Shown here: positions 9,786 through 18,042 of the stretch, piece by piece
How positions within the stretch are numbered: position 1 is the stretch's first letter
Layout of the letters: each line of letters begins with the position of its first letter
Source of the DNA: Lachnospiraceae bacterium
GTDB lineage: Bacteria > Bacillota > Clostridia > Lachnospirales > Lachnospiraceae
Reading direction: 5' to 3'
Assembly: GCA_017555455.1 (NCBI GenBank)
Contig: JAFZGJ010000080.1
Span: 1-36,793 of the forward strand
DNA: 36,793 nt
Notes under the pieces: model-generated
What the model was told of the DNA's origin: nothing
Databases searched by the model: none
The model's input: only the letters and a program-made list of their open reading frames with translations
Translations under genes and position numbers: made by a program

Positions 9786-11365
9786 TATTCATATACCACC
9801 TTTGACATAACATGAATATCTTCCGGGAAGAAAGTAAGTCCAACTTCCTGCCCAACTTCAGAATAATCTGTGGTGTGAATTTTAAATTCACGACCGGTTG
9901 TGGAAAATGTCACCTTATAAATACCTACATTAATATTTTCCGGTTCGAATTCATAATCAACATCGATATCAATGGATTGATTTTCATCACTGAGTTTCCA
10001 TCCCTGTGCATTGGCCCAGGTTTTGATATCGGTATCCAATGCTTTGGATTCCCTAATTTCGTCCGCTGTAATAAAGAAGTTAAATGCCATTACTGCTTCA
10101 TTGGCCTTTTCATTTTTTACTACCCGCTGATTTACTACAAAAATTTTCTTTTCAATAGTCGTACCATGGGCTGCATGGAATATTACCGGATAGGTTCCCA
10201 ATTCTTCCTGCAACTCATATTCAATCTTGGAAATAGAGGTCAGTTCATCAGTTTCCGGGTTCCAAGCCTGTGCATTGGAAAGAGCAATAATTTCTTTATC
10301 ATCCAACTTAGCCACATCTTCAATATCTACATAGAAATCATTGGCACTGATTTTTTCTTTTCCGTCTTCGCTGGTAACATCCGTATTGCGGATTACATGC
10401 ATATTAACGGTTACGGTAGTACCGGGTACGGTTTCTACCATAATTTCATAATGTACCCCCTTGAAAAGCACACTAAAAACTTCTCCTACCATCTTTCCTT
10501 TGGACACTTCTACAATGTCAATATCTTCCGGTCGGATTACTACATCAACTTTTTCGTTTTTCTTAAATCCAAAGTCAACACAATCAAAAACAATATCATC
10601 AAACTGTACTTTATAATCTTCCAGCATCACTCCCGGAATAATGTTACTTTCACCAATAAAATTAGCAACATAGCTGTTGGCAGGTTCGTTATAAATTTCT
10701 TCCGGTGTTCCTACCTGCTGGATTTCCCCGCCCTTCATAACTACAATCTTATCAGACATAGTTAAAGCTTCTTCCTGATCATGAGTTACAAAAATAAAGG
10801 TAATACCTACTTCCTGCTGAATTCTCTTTAATTCATACTGCATTTCTTTACGGAGCTTTAAATCCAATGCCGCCAATGGTTCATCCAAAAGAAGTACTTT
10901 CGGTTCATTTACCAAAGCTCTGGCAATAGCTACACGCTGCTGTTGTCCGCCGGACAAATGGGTTACATTCTTATTTTCATAACCCTCCAAACCAATGAGT
11001 TTTAACATTTTCATTACCTTTTGTTCAATAACATCAGAACTCATTTTCTTAATTCTCAGGCCGAATGCAATATTCTCATATACACTTAAATGAGGGAACA
11101 GAGCATACTTCTGGAAAACAGTATTTAATTCTCTTTCATAAGGTGGTTTGTCGCTGATTTCTTCTCCATCAAACATAACACTTCCTTCGTCTGCATCCAA
11201 AAATCCACCAAGAATTCTAAGCAGCGTAGTTTTCCCGCATCCGCTTGGCCCCAGCAAGGTTACAAATTCCTTTTCATATATATCAAGATTGACTCCCTTT
11301 AATACAAAATTGCCATCAAAGTTTTTTACAATATTACGAAATTCAATCAATTTTTTCTTTTCCAT
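9785..11365 (-). CDS. potA: PotA-type polyamine transporter ATPase with an insertion in its TOBE domain
   Basis: A 526-residue ATPase; PotA proteins are usually about 350-380. Walker A (GPSGCGKTT, near residue 39), LSGGQQQR (near 137), VLLLDEP (near 157) and VTHDQEEA are intact. The TOBE domain starts normally ([11 protein letters not shown], about 275), and its usual last strand ([17 protein letters not shown]) is found at the very end. About 170 residues (330-500) are inserted between, forming two related Ig-like repeats that resemble surface-protein modules. ATG at 11365 is chosen over an upstream in-frame ATG because it has a GGGAG ribosome site 8 bases away and begins the conserved fold. 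First gene of the polyamine operon. Confidence 0.92.
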   Translation of the reverse strand: MEKKKLIEFRNIVKNFDGNFVLKGVNLDIYEKEFVTLLGPSGCGKTTLLRILGGFLDADEGSVMFDGEEISDKPPYERELNTVFQKYALFPHLSVYENIAFGLRIKKMSSDVIEQKVMKMLKLIGLEGYENKNVTHLSGGQQQRVAIARALVNEPKVLLLDEPLAALDLKLRKEMQYELKRIQQEVGITFIFVTHDQEEALTMSDKIVVMKGGEIQQVGTPEEIYNEPANSYVANFIGESNIIPGVMLEDYKVQFDDIVFDCVDFGFKKNEKVDVVIRPEDIDIVEVSKGKMVGEVFSVLFKGVHYEIMVETVPGTTVTVNMHVIRNTDVTSEDGKEKISANDFYVDIEDVAKLDDKEIIALSNAQAWNPETDELTSISKIEYELQEELGTYPVIFHAAHGTTIEKKIFVVNQRVVKNEKANEAVMAFNFFITADEIRESKALDTDIKTWANAQGWKLSDENQSIDIDVDYEFEPENINVGIYKVTFSTTGREFKIHTTDYSEVGQEVGLTFFPEDIHVMSKVVYE

Positions 11366-11436
11366 TTTAATCTCTCCCGAACATAATATTTTTGTTGTCA
11401 GGTGCCTGTCATCAAACAAGCTATATCGGTATGTAC

Positions 11437-11465
11437 ATAATGTTACATTATTGCTTTAGATTATA
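11437..11465 (-). promoter_or_regulatory. Candidate promoter -10 and operator palindrome upstream of potA
   Basis: On the minus strand a perfect TATAAT occupies 11460-11465, but no good -35 is visible at the right distance. Immediately downstream, 11437-11451 is a perfect 15-base palindrome (arms ATAATGT and ACATTAT around one base), and it overlaps a second perfect palindrome, TATGTACATA, at 11430-11439. A repressor bound here would sit across the transcription start of the polyamine operon. This is a reading of the sequence only; the binding protein is unknown. Confidence 0.45.
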
Positions 11466-11528
11466 GTCTATTTTGTCTTAAAATTAAATACCTATAATAC
11501 TATTTTTATCTCTATAATTCGTCTAATA

Positions 11529-11557
11529 TTGACATCACCTTTTACTCTTGTTAGACT
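11529..11557 (+). promoter_or_regulatory. Promoter for the SASA-type esterase gene
   Basis: TTGACA at 11529-11534 and TAGACT at 11552-11557 are separated by 17 bases, a good match to a vegetative sigma-A promoter. The transcript would begin near 11564, giving a leader of about 40 bases before the GAAAGGAGC ribosome site and the ATG at 11606. Confidence 0.6.
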
Positions 11558-11605
11558 TTTACAAATAGATTTCTAAACAGTAACCTTACATGAAAGGAGC
11601 TAACT

Positions 11606-12520
11606 ATGAATCCAAGATATGAGAAATATATTGTAATTTGTGTAGCCGGACAATCCAACGCTGTTGGTTATGACGAATCCTCTGTGGAATTTACCGGATT
11701 GTACCAATGCAAAAATCCTGACCGTATCAAACAGCTTGGTTTTTACGGTAAGGACAACCTGAACTTAATTGATTTAAACTACTGCGCCCAGTCAATGCAG
11801 GATTTAAGACCACACAACAATGCTGACAGTGCCACTCCCGGAACCAAAGGCATTCATCTTCCTCTTGCAAATCTAATGTTAGAACACATCCCCGAAGATT
11901 ATGGTGTTCTTATGCTTCCCATTTCCTATGGCGGAACCGCTTTTACAGCAGGTGTGGACGGCACCTATGATTCTACCTTAAAAAAACCGTTGGAAACCGG
12001 ATCCGGTGAAGGTACTGCCATCTTAAAATGGGGAAAAGATACCGCCTACTATCAAACCCTTCGTGACCGTATTATTTATGCCTTAAATCTTCATCCCGAG
12101 AACAAATTCGGGGGAATCATTTGGTGCCAGGGTGAAAACGATGCTTCTAATCCGGAAGCGCATTTCCCTGCTTTTCAGGAAATGACAGAATTACTTTTTA
12201 CCTCTTTAAATGAAGCCAGCTTAGGTAACCGGGTTCCAAAGGGAATTTGGGACAAGGACATCTGGTACAATATGGAAACAGTTTCTTACTGGTATACTTT
12301 AGACGGATGTGTAGAAATATGGAATAATTACAAAGCATGGAATCCCAAAACCTATATTGAAATCCCTAGAAATACAGATTCTAACGAAATAAACGGAACA
12401 GGTCAGACTGCTTCTATCCGCGGTGCTCATTTCGGAAACAACAGCTATGCCAATATCATTGCTCCCAGAGTTTTGAATAAATTACTGGAACGAAATGCCT
12501 TTCCCAAAAATCAAATGTAA
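11606..12520 (+). CDS. SASA-family (sialate O-acetylesterase-like) SGNH carbohydrate esterase
   Basis: A 304-residue protein without a signal peptide, so probably cytoplasmic. It has the SGNH-type blocks of the SASA/DUF303 family: the nucleophile block VAGQSNAVGY near residues 13-22, the WCQGENDA block near 173-180, and a catalytic-histidine block RGAHFGNNSY near the C-terminus. These enzymes remove acetyl groups from sugars such as sialic acid or xylan pieces; which one is not clear here. It stands alone on the plus strand, with its own promoter, a GAAAGGAGC ribosome site and a shared terminator, between two minus-strand units. The exact substrate is open. Confidence 0.82.
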   Translation: MNPRYEKYIVICVAGQSNAVGYDESSVEFTGLYQCKNPDRIKQLGFYGKDNLNLIDLNYCAQSMQDLRPHNNADSATPGTKGIHLPLANLMLEHIPEDYGVLMLPISYGGTAFTAGVDGTYDSTLKKPLETGSGEGTAILKWGKDTAYYQTLRDRIIYALNLHPENKFGGIIWCQGENDASNPEAHFPAFQEMTELLFTSLNEASLGNRVPKGIWDKDIWYNMETVSYWYTLDGCVEIWNNYKAWNPKTYIEIPRNTDSNEINGTGQTASIRGAHFGNNSYANIIAPRVLNKLLERNAFPKNQM

Positions 12521-12542
12521 ATTACATAAATATTTCCACTAA

Positions 12543-12594
12543 AAAAGGAGGTTTCTTTTATGATTACTGCAATCACAAAAGGAAACCTCCTTTT
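12543..12594. terminator. Two-way intrinsic terminator between the esterase and the chemoreceptor
   Basis: Arms 12543-12559 and 12577-12594 are complementary (AAAAGGAGGTTTC-TTTT against AAAAGGAAACCTCCTTTT, one bulged base) around a 17-base loop. A-rich and T-rich ends on both sides let it stop transcription from the plus-strand esterase and from the minus-strand chemoreceptor. Confidence 0.85.
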
Positions 12595-12607
12595 ATATTT
12601 TATTTAC

Positions 12608-14653
12608 CTATTTCAATTCAAACATCTGAACCAATTCGTTTAAGGTTACTGCCTGTGCCGCCAATTCTTCACTGGTTGCGGAAGTTTCTTCTGCCATAGC
12701 AGAATTATCCTGAATACTCTGGGACATTTCTTCTACACCATCACGAATCTGATTTACACTCTGCATCTGTGTTTCTGCACTTTCTGCAGTTCTCTGAATC
12801 ATTTCGTTTACTTCTTCCACTTTATTTACTGCCTGGATTAAAGAATCTACTACATCTTTTACAAGTGCATTTCCTTTTTCAATTTCACTTAAAGATACAC
12901 CAATTAAATCACGGGTTGTATTTACAGCTCTTGCACTTTCATTTGCTAAGTTGCCGATTTCTCCTGCTACTACTGCAAAGCCTCTTCCCGCTTCTCCTGC
13001 ACGGGCAGCTTCAATGGAAGCATTTAAGGATAAAAGATTGGTTTGTTCTGCAATATCCTCGATAGTTTTGATAATACCTACTACCTTGTTAGAAGATTCC
13101 TGAATCTTATCCATTGCTTCGCGCATCTGTTCCATTTGCTGTTTGCTTTCTTCCATCATAAGTGTAACTTCTTTGGTATGTACCGCAGATTTTTCAGAAT
13201 CATTCTTGTTTTCTTCTACCTGATCTGCTACTGTTGTTGCGGTTGCCAACAATTCCTGAACCGCTGCCGCTTGAGATTCAGAACCTTCTGCCAAACCTTG
13301 TGCTGCCTTCGCCAAATCATCAGAACCTACAGAAACCTGATTTGCTGTTTCTGCAATATTGGTCATTACTTCATTCATGGAATCAGAAATATGAATCAAC
13401 GCATCTTTAACTTTTTGGAATTCCCCTACGTAAGCATATTTTAACCGAATCGCCAACTTACCATTGGCCATTGCTGCAAGGACTTCTGAAATTTCATCAA
13501 TATAATCTATGTATTCTTTTAATCTGTTTACCGTCTTTTCAATAGAACGTCCTAAATCTCCGACTTCATCCTTGGAAGACACATTAATTGTAACGTCTAA
13601 ATTACCTTCTGCCAACTGTTCTGCCGTTTCATTTAATTCAATCAACGGACTAACAATCTTAGCTGTGATTTTTCTCACATTTATAATTACAAAAATAAAA
13701 CCAACGGTAAATACTAATAACAACATACCCAATGCTGCTATAACAGCTACATAATACTGACTTGAAGGAATACAACTAATAGCCACAAAACCGGTATCAC
13801 CAATAGGAGTAATATACCCAAATTTAGCTTCCCCATTTACTGTGTATTTTAACAATTCAGCACTCTTATTTTGAATAGCTTCAATTACGTTTGATGTAAT
13901 ATCTAAATCCTGAATCTTAGTATCCATCAATTCGGCATTGGGATGATAAATAAATGTCCCGCTTCCTGTAAGCAACATAACATAGCCTTCATCGCCGATT
14001 TTGTATTCTTCCATAAGTTTCATCATAACATCCAAGGATACATCCATGCCGGATACTCCAACAGCTCCGCCCATAGCATTTACCACCGGTGCTGCTACAC
14101 TTAAAATTTTCTTTCCTGAACTGGCATCAATATAAGGCTCTGTTAACACCGTTTTTCCTGTTTTGGTACATTCAAACCAAGGTCTTGACGTAACATCAAA
14201 GTCCGCTCCGGAAGTAAACTTATCAGATTGGGTTAACACATTTGCATCAATATCCGCAATCCAAGTGGCAAAAATATTGGTATCATCCAATTTTTTGGTT
14301 TCCATGAGATTATTAAGCACCACACTATATTTAATATTTTTAGTAATATTTTGTCCTTGACCGGTAGTATTTATAATAGATTTAATTTCTGAATTTACCG
14401 CTTGCTGCTCAACCATTCTCTCAAAGGGTGAAAAGAACTTCTCTAATTGTAATGCTGCAGCCTCAGATTCCAGCTTTAATTCCGTATTATTAGCTGTAGT
14501 TCCCATATTATTTACCTGTAAAAGAGTCACTACCGCAATTAAAACCAACACCAAAGAAACACTGATACCGATTTGTTTTTGAATCTGCTGTCCGATCCCA
14601 TTTTTATTTGTACTTTTTCTAATTGTAACCTTTGTTTTTTCTTTTTTTGCCAT
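12608..14653 (-). CDS. Methyl-accepting chemotaxis protein with dCache sensor
   Basis: A 681-residue chemoreceptor: short basic cytoplasmic N-terminus, first membrane helix (about 28-50), extracellular dCache-type double PAS region (about 50-300, with the motif RPWFECTKTGKTVLTEPYID), second helix (about 305-330), HAMP (about 335-390) and a coiled-coil signalling domain. The conserved hairpin tip reads IAEQTNLLSLNASIEAARAG, followed by GRGFAVVAGEI. dCache receptors often sense amino acids or organic acids; the ligand here is unknown. ATG at 14653 has a GGGGGAG ribosome site 8 bases upstream, so it is preferred over the longer in-frame start. No CheR-binding pentapeptide is visible at the C-terminus. 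Transcribed alone. Confidence 0.93.
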   Translation of the reverse strand: MAKKEKTKVTIRKSTNKNGIGQQIQKQIGISVSLVLVLIAVVTLLQVNNMGTTANNTELKLESEAAALQLEKFFSPFERMVEQQAVNSEIKSIINTTGQGQNITKNIKYSVVLNNLMETKKLDDTNIFATWIADIDANVLTQSDKFTSGADFDVTSRPWFECTKTGKTVLTEPYIDASSGKKILSVAAPVVNAMGGAVGVSGMDVSLDVMMKLMEEYKIGDEGYVMLLTGSGTFIYHPNAELMDTKIQDLDITSNVIEAIQNKSAELLKYTVNGEAKFGYITPIGDTGFVAISCIPSSQYYVAVIAALGMLLLVFTVGFIFVIINVRKITAKIVSPLIELNETAEQLAEGNLDVTINVSSKDEVGDLGRSIEKTVNRLKEYIDYIDEISEVLAAMANGKLAIRLKYAYVGEFQKVKDALIHISDSMNEVMTNIAETANQVSVGSDDLAKAAQGLAEGSESQAAAVQELLATATTVADQVEENKNDSEKSAVHTKEVTLMMEESKQQMEQMREAMDKIQESSNKVVGIIKTIEDIAEQTNLLSLNASIEAARAGEAGRGFAVVAGEIGNLANESARAVNTTRDLIGVSLSEIEKGNALVKDVVDSLIQAVNKVEEVNEMIQRTAESAETQMQSVNQIRDGVEEMSQSIQDNSAMAEETSATSEELAAQAVTLNELVQMFELK

Positions 14654-14727
14654 ATGCTTTCTCCCCCAATTCATCATCTTCTTTATTTTGCGTTTACCCC
14701 AAAATACTTCCGATTACACCTGGATTT

Positions 14728-14736
14728 ATTTTAGCA
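14728..14736 (-). promoter_or_regulatory. Possible extended -10 promoter for the chemoreceptor
   Basis: On the minus strand TGC-TAAAAT reads as an extended -10 element about 75 bases before the ATG at 14653. No convincing -35 or motility sigma-factor motif was found, so this is tentative. Confidence 0.3.
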
Positions 14737-14793
14737 CTTTTAACAGATAAAATCTATATATATTAATCCTATATCAGAAAATCAGAAAATATC

Positions 14794-15222
14794 TTAAAAC
14801 ATTCCCATAAAACATTGACAAGCCAGATAAAGGACAAACGCTGTTGGAATGACAGCGCATTTTTTATCTGTGGTTACTTCCAATCTGCACACCATGGAGT
14901 CAAAAAGGAAGGTCACAATTGTAAATACTACTGCACCTACAAGAAAAGTTTTCATTCCTGCATAGGGAAGACCTGCCACAAGTGCCAAGCCACCAAAAGT
15001 CACGGTTGCCATAACAATCTGTACTGCCCAGTTTCTCTCCTGTTTTCCCCCAATATAATATTCCAAAACCAAAGCAATCAATGTAATTGCTACCATTGCA
15101 ATTACATCCAGTTCCGGAAGTACTACATATGGCATAAAGGTTCTCCAAATCAATCCTACCAAAAGTCCTGCTCCCAATACTACAGCAAGTAAGGTATTTA
15201 CCATCATTGTATTTTTCTTCAT
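14794..15222 (-). CDS. Unrecognised small membrane protein, last gene of the Rnf/electron transfer operon
   Basis: A 142-residue protein of no family I recognise. It shows about five hydrophobic segments (near residues 8-26, 38-57, 65-86, 90-108 and 124-142) and four cysteines clustered in the C-terminal third (112, 122, 135, 137). It is not RnfE, RnfA or RnfB: too short and lacking their motifs. Yet it sits 5 bases after rnfG, where those genes normally follow. ATG 15222 is chosen for its GGGGAGG ribosome site 8 bases upstream; a longer frame would overlap rnfG. Context makes it a candidate membrane component of the electron transfer system; the cysteines could bind a metal or iron-sulfur centre, but this is speculation. 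Confidence 0.8.
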   Translation of the reverse strand: MKKNTMMVNTLLAVVLGAGLLVGLIWRTFMPYVVLPELDVIAMVAITLIALVLEYYIGGKQERNWAVQIVMATVTFGGLALVAGLPYAGMKTFLVGAVVFTIVTFLFDSMVCRLEVTTDKKCAVIPTAFVLYLACQCFMGMF

Positions 15223-15227
15223 TTTTA

Positions 15228-15767
15228 TCAACCTCCCCATTCTGTAGCAGAAGATGATGTATCTGCTCCGGTTACATAAGCCACTGCAGAATTAACTGCT
15301 TTGGTAACTGCTTTAGAAGAAACAGTAGCTCCTGTAAGTGCATCTATATTACTTCCCACTTCTGCATCTCCACCGGTTAATAAAAACTGGGCTAAGAAAG
15401 GAACATTTGTTAACGCATCTGCACCTAATCCACGGGTTTCCTGCATATTTTCAACTACCAAACCGGTAACCTTTCCTTCGTTGCTTACACCTACCATAAG
15501 TGTAATATCCCCATTGTATCCGTATGCTATACTTTCAATTACATATCCATTTTCTGCTTTATATACAGATTTAATTGCTGTATTCCCGTCTGCATCAAAT
15601 TCTTCCGGTGCAAAAGAAGTGCTACCGGGCAATAATGCCGACATCATTTTATTTCTTGCAATTTCCACGTTTTTCTCAGCTGTGCCTGAAAGAACGGCTT
15701 TACCACCAAAAAGAACCACTGCAACAATGATAATTGTCAAAATAGGAGTTACTTGTTTTTTATTCAT
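15228..15767 (-). CDS. rnfG: RnfG-like extracytosolic flavoprotein subunit
   Basis: A 179-residue protein with an N-terminal membrane anchor (residues 8-27) and one FMN-binding domain facing outside. The flavin attachment motif is ALTGATVSS (TGAT encoded at 15324-15335), whose threonine is expected to receive FMN covalently from ApbE. NMQETRGLGADAL is also typical of RnfG/NqrC. In Rnf and Nqr complexes this subunit passes electrons between membrane-bound and extracytosolic flavins. Its ATG overlaps the rnfD stop codon as TAATG. The gene after it is not rnfE but a small unrecognised membrane protein. Confidence 0.93.
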   Translation of the reverse strand: MNKKQVTPILTIIIVAVVLFGGKAVLSGTAEKNVEIARNKMMSALLPGSTSFAPEEFDADGNTAIKSVYKAENGYVIESIAYGYNGDITLMVGVSNEGKVTGLVVENMQETRGLGADALTNVPFLAQFLLTGGDAEVGSNIDALTGATVSSKAVTKAVNSAVAYVTGADTSSSATEWGG

Positions 15768-16726
15768 TATGCTGTTTCTCCTTTCTTTGTTCCAAATCTA
15801 CGTGGTGCTGTATAAGTGTCAATTACCCAAACACAGGCATTCATTAAAAGAATGGCATAAGTTACTCCTTCCGGGAACAAACCGAAATAACGGAATACTA
15901 CAGTTAAAACTCCACAACCGATTCCATAAATCACCTGTCCTTTTGGAGTTACCGGAGAAGTAGTATAATCGGTTGCCATAAAAAGTGCACCTAACATAAC
16001 ACCACCACCAAGAAGACTGTACATCATCCAGGCAAAAGCATTGTCACCTTTTGAGAAAACAAGTGTTAAAATTGCTACAGTTCCTAAGTATGCTGCCGGA
16101 ATTCTTACAGAAATAATTCCTTTCCAGATCAAATATGCACCACCTGCCAATAAAGCCAAGGTACATACTTCACCAATACAGCCTCCGATGTTTCCAAGGA
16201 ACATATCCATTAAACTCGCTTCCGGCAATGCAGGCATTTGCATATGATGAAGAGGAGTTGCTCCTGCCACCATATCTACTGCACTTCCTGTGGTTCCAAC
16301 TTCCGGAAAGCGTACCAAATATACAGGCCAGATTAACATAAGAAGTGCTCTTGCTGCCAAAGCAGGGTTAAACACATTCTTTCCTAATCCTCCGCCAAAA
16401 CCTTTTACCAAAACAATGGCAAAAGCACTGCCAACAGCTACTACCCAATATGGCACTGTGGATGGAAGTGTCAAAGCAAGTAATAAACCGGTAACCACAG
16501 AGGATAAATCTTTTACCGTATTGCGATGGTAAATTACCATACCGCAAATCCATTCTGCTGCCACTGCTGCCACAACACTTACTAAGGTAAGAATTAATGC
16601 CTGGGTACCAAATTTTACCACGCCTACTAAAAGAGCCGGTAATAAAGCAATAATCACATCCAACATAATATGCTGTGTGTTCTTTTTACTTCTAATATGA
16701 GGGGAAGATGTTACTTCAAATTTCAT
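15767..16726 (-). CDS. rnfD: RnfD-like membrane flavoprotein subunit
   Basis: A 319-residue protein with multiple membrane helices, of the RnfD/NqrB family. It begins SSPHIRSKKNTQHIMLDVII, a family hallmark, and contains GKNVFNPALAARA and the flavinylation motif MVAGATPLHH (AGAT encoded at 16256-16267). The motif threonine would carry covalent FMN. TTSPVTPKGQVIYGIGCG near the C-terminus is also characteristic. It lies 2 bases after rnfC and overlaps rnfG by one base. With RnfC and RnfG it makes the flavin part of an Rnf-type NADH-linked membrane electron path; whether it also moves ions without RnfA/E cannot be told. Confidence 0.94.
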   Translation of the reverse strand: MKFEVTSSPHIRSKKNTQHIMLDVIIALLPALLVGVVKFGTQALILTLVSVVAAVAAEWICGMVIYHRNTVKDLSSVVTGLLLALTLPSTVPYWVVAVGSAFAIVLVKGFGGGLGKNVFNPALAARALLMLIWPVYLVRFPEVGTTGSAVDMVAGATPLHHMQMPALPEASLMDMFLGNIGGCIGEVCTLALLAGGAYLIWKGIISVRIPAAYLGTVAILTLVFSKGDNAFAWMMYSLLGGGVMLGALFMATDYTTSPVTPKGQVIYGIGCGVLTVVFRYFGLFPEGVTYAILLMNACVWVIDTYTAPRRFGTKKGETA

Positions 16727-16728
16727 GA

Positions 16729-18036
16729 TTACATTTCCTCCTTTACACGTTTTTTTCCTTCACGGATGGATTCTACCAAATGCAACTTAGATGGGCATGT
16801 GTAAGAACAACATCCACATTCAATACAATCCGTTACATTCAATCGTTTCATTTCATCTACATTCTGCTTTTTACCATATGCATATAAATACAATGGCTGT
16901 AAATTCATTGGACACGCCTTTACACAGGCGCCACAACGGATGCAGGGATTTTCCTCCTTCGCTTCACCGTTCTGTTCTTCGGATAAACAAAGAATAGAGT
17001 TGGTTCCTTTAATCGTGCATGCACTTAAATCCTCCTGTGCCACACCCATCATCGGTCCACCGGCGATAACTTTCCAAGCATTTTCTTTCAATCCGCCTGC
17101 CTGAGCTACTGCATATTCAAAACCGGTTCCGATTCTAAACCAATAATTACCCGGATTTTTTACTGCTTCACCACTAACTGTTACAATACGTCTGGTTACC
17201 GGACGGCCTAAACATACGGCTCCGTATGTGTAAGCAAAGGTAGCTACATTAAATACTGCTGCACCAACGCTTCTTGGAAGTTCCCCTCCCGGAATTTCAT
17301 TTCCTGTAACAGCCTGTACTAACTGCTTTTCTGCTCCCTGAGGATATCTGGTTGGGAGTACCACAAGCTCAATCTTATTGTCATTAGACAATTCTTTTTT
17401 CAAAACTTCGATGGCTTCTTTTTTGTTTTCTTCAATCGCAAGAACTACTCTTTCCGGATTTAATACCTGACAGATAATTCTCATTCCTTCCAATACACGT
17501 TCCGGATACATGCGAAGAAGCATATCATCGGATGTAATATAAGGTTCACATTCACAAGCATTGGCAATTAAAGTTTTTACTCTTTCCATACTGGTTGCTG
17601 CTTTTACATTAGTCGCAAAAGTAGCACCACCCATTCCAACGATTCCTGCTTCACGAATAATCTCAATAATCTCATCATCGCTTAACTTGGAATAATCTTC
17701 GTAAGCTGTCATAGATGTATCTTCTGTATCTTTATAGTCATTTTCAATCACGATAGCAAGAACTTCTTCTCCATTTGGATGACGTTTGGGTTCAATTGCC
17801 ACAACGGTACCTGAAACAGAAGCATGTACCGGTACACAAAGTCCTTTTCCGTCTCCAATCTTTTGACCTTTTTTTACAGTATCTCCTACTGCTACCAAAG
17901 GCTCACAAGGATTCCCAATATGCTGGGACATAGGGATAGTTACTTGCTTTGGTTCTTTTGTATTTTTAAGTTCAACACCGGCAGACATTTCTTTTTTATC
18001 TGCAGGATGTACTCCACCAAAGAATAAACGTTTCAT
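16729..18036 (-). CDS. rnfC: RnfC-like NADH-binding iron-sulfur subunit
   Basis: A 435-residue peripheral subunit. It has an N-terminal barrel-sandwich region (IPMSQHIGNPCEPLVAVGDT), a flavin/NADH-binding region with GIVGMGGATFATNVK, and two C-terminal four-cysteine clusters (CIRCGACVKACP, about 364-375, and CIECGCCSYTCP, about 404-415) for two [4Fe-4S] centres. It should take electrons from NADH on the cytoplasmic side and pass them to RnfD. The length is normal for the RnfC of Gram-positive anaerobes. It starts 6 bases after the apbE-like gene, with an AGAGG ribosome site. The rnfA, rnfB and rnfE partners of a full complex are not in this window. Confidence 0.95.
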   Translation of the reverse strand: MKRLFFGGVHPADKKEMSAGVELKNTKEPKQVTIPMSQHIGNPCEPLVAVGDTVKKGQKIGDGKGLCVPVHASVSGTVVAIEPKRHPNGEEVLAIVIENDYKDTEDTSMTAYEDYSKLSDDEIIEIIREAGIVGMGGATFATNVKAATSMERVKTLIANACECEPYITSDDMLLRMYPERVLEGMRIICQVLNPERVVLAIEENKKEAIEVLKKELSNDNKIELVVLPTRYPQGAEKQLVQAVTGNEIPGGELPRSVGAAVFNVATFAYTYGAVCLGRPVTRRIVTVSGEAVKNPGNYWFRIGTGFEYAVAQAGGLKENAWKVIAGGPMMGVAQEDLSACTIKGTNSILCLSEEQNGEAKEENPCIRCGACVKACPMNLQPLYLYAYGKKQNVDEMKRLNVTDCIECGCCSYTCPSKLHLVESIREGKKRVKEEM

Positions 18037-18042
18037 TTCCTC

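Noticed and set aside
9812-10765. A 317-residue plus-strand frame opposite potA
   Set aside because: It is antisense to a well-supported gene, rich in Phe, Ile and Asn as expected for a shadow frame, and has no domain or ribosome site.
12560-12643. A 27-residue frame (ATG at 12560) with a perfect AAAGGAGG ribosome-site-like sequence
   Set aside because: The ribosome-site-like bases are the left arm of the terminator, and the frame runs through the right arm into the antisense end of the chemoreceptor gene. No recognisable peptide.
14794-18036. A complete Rnf complex
   Set aside because: Only RnfC, RnfD and RnfG are present. No RnfA, RnfB or RnfE motif was found on either strand of the window.
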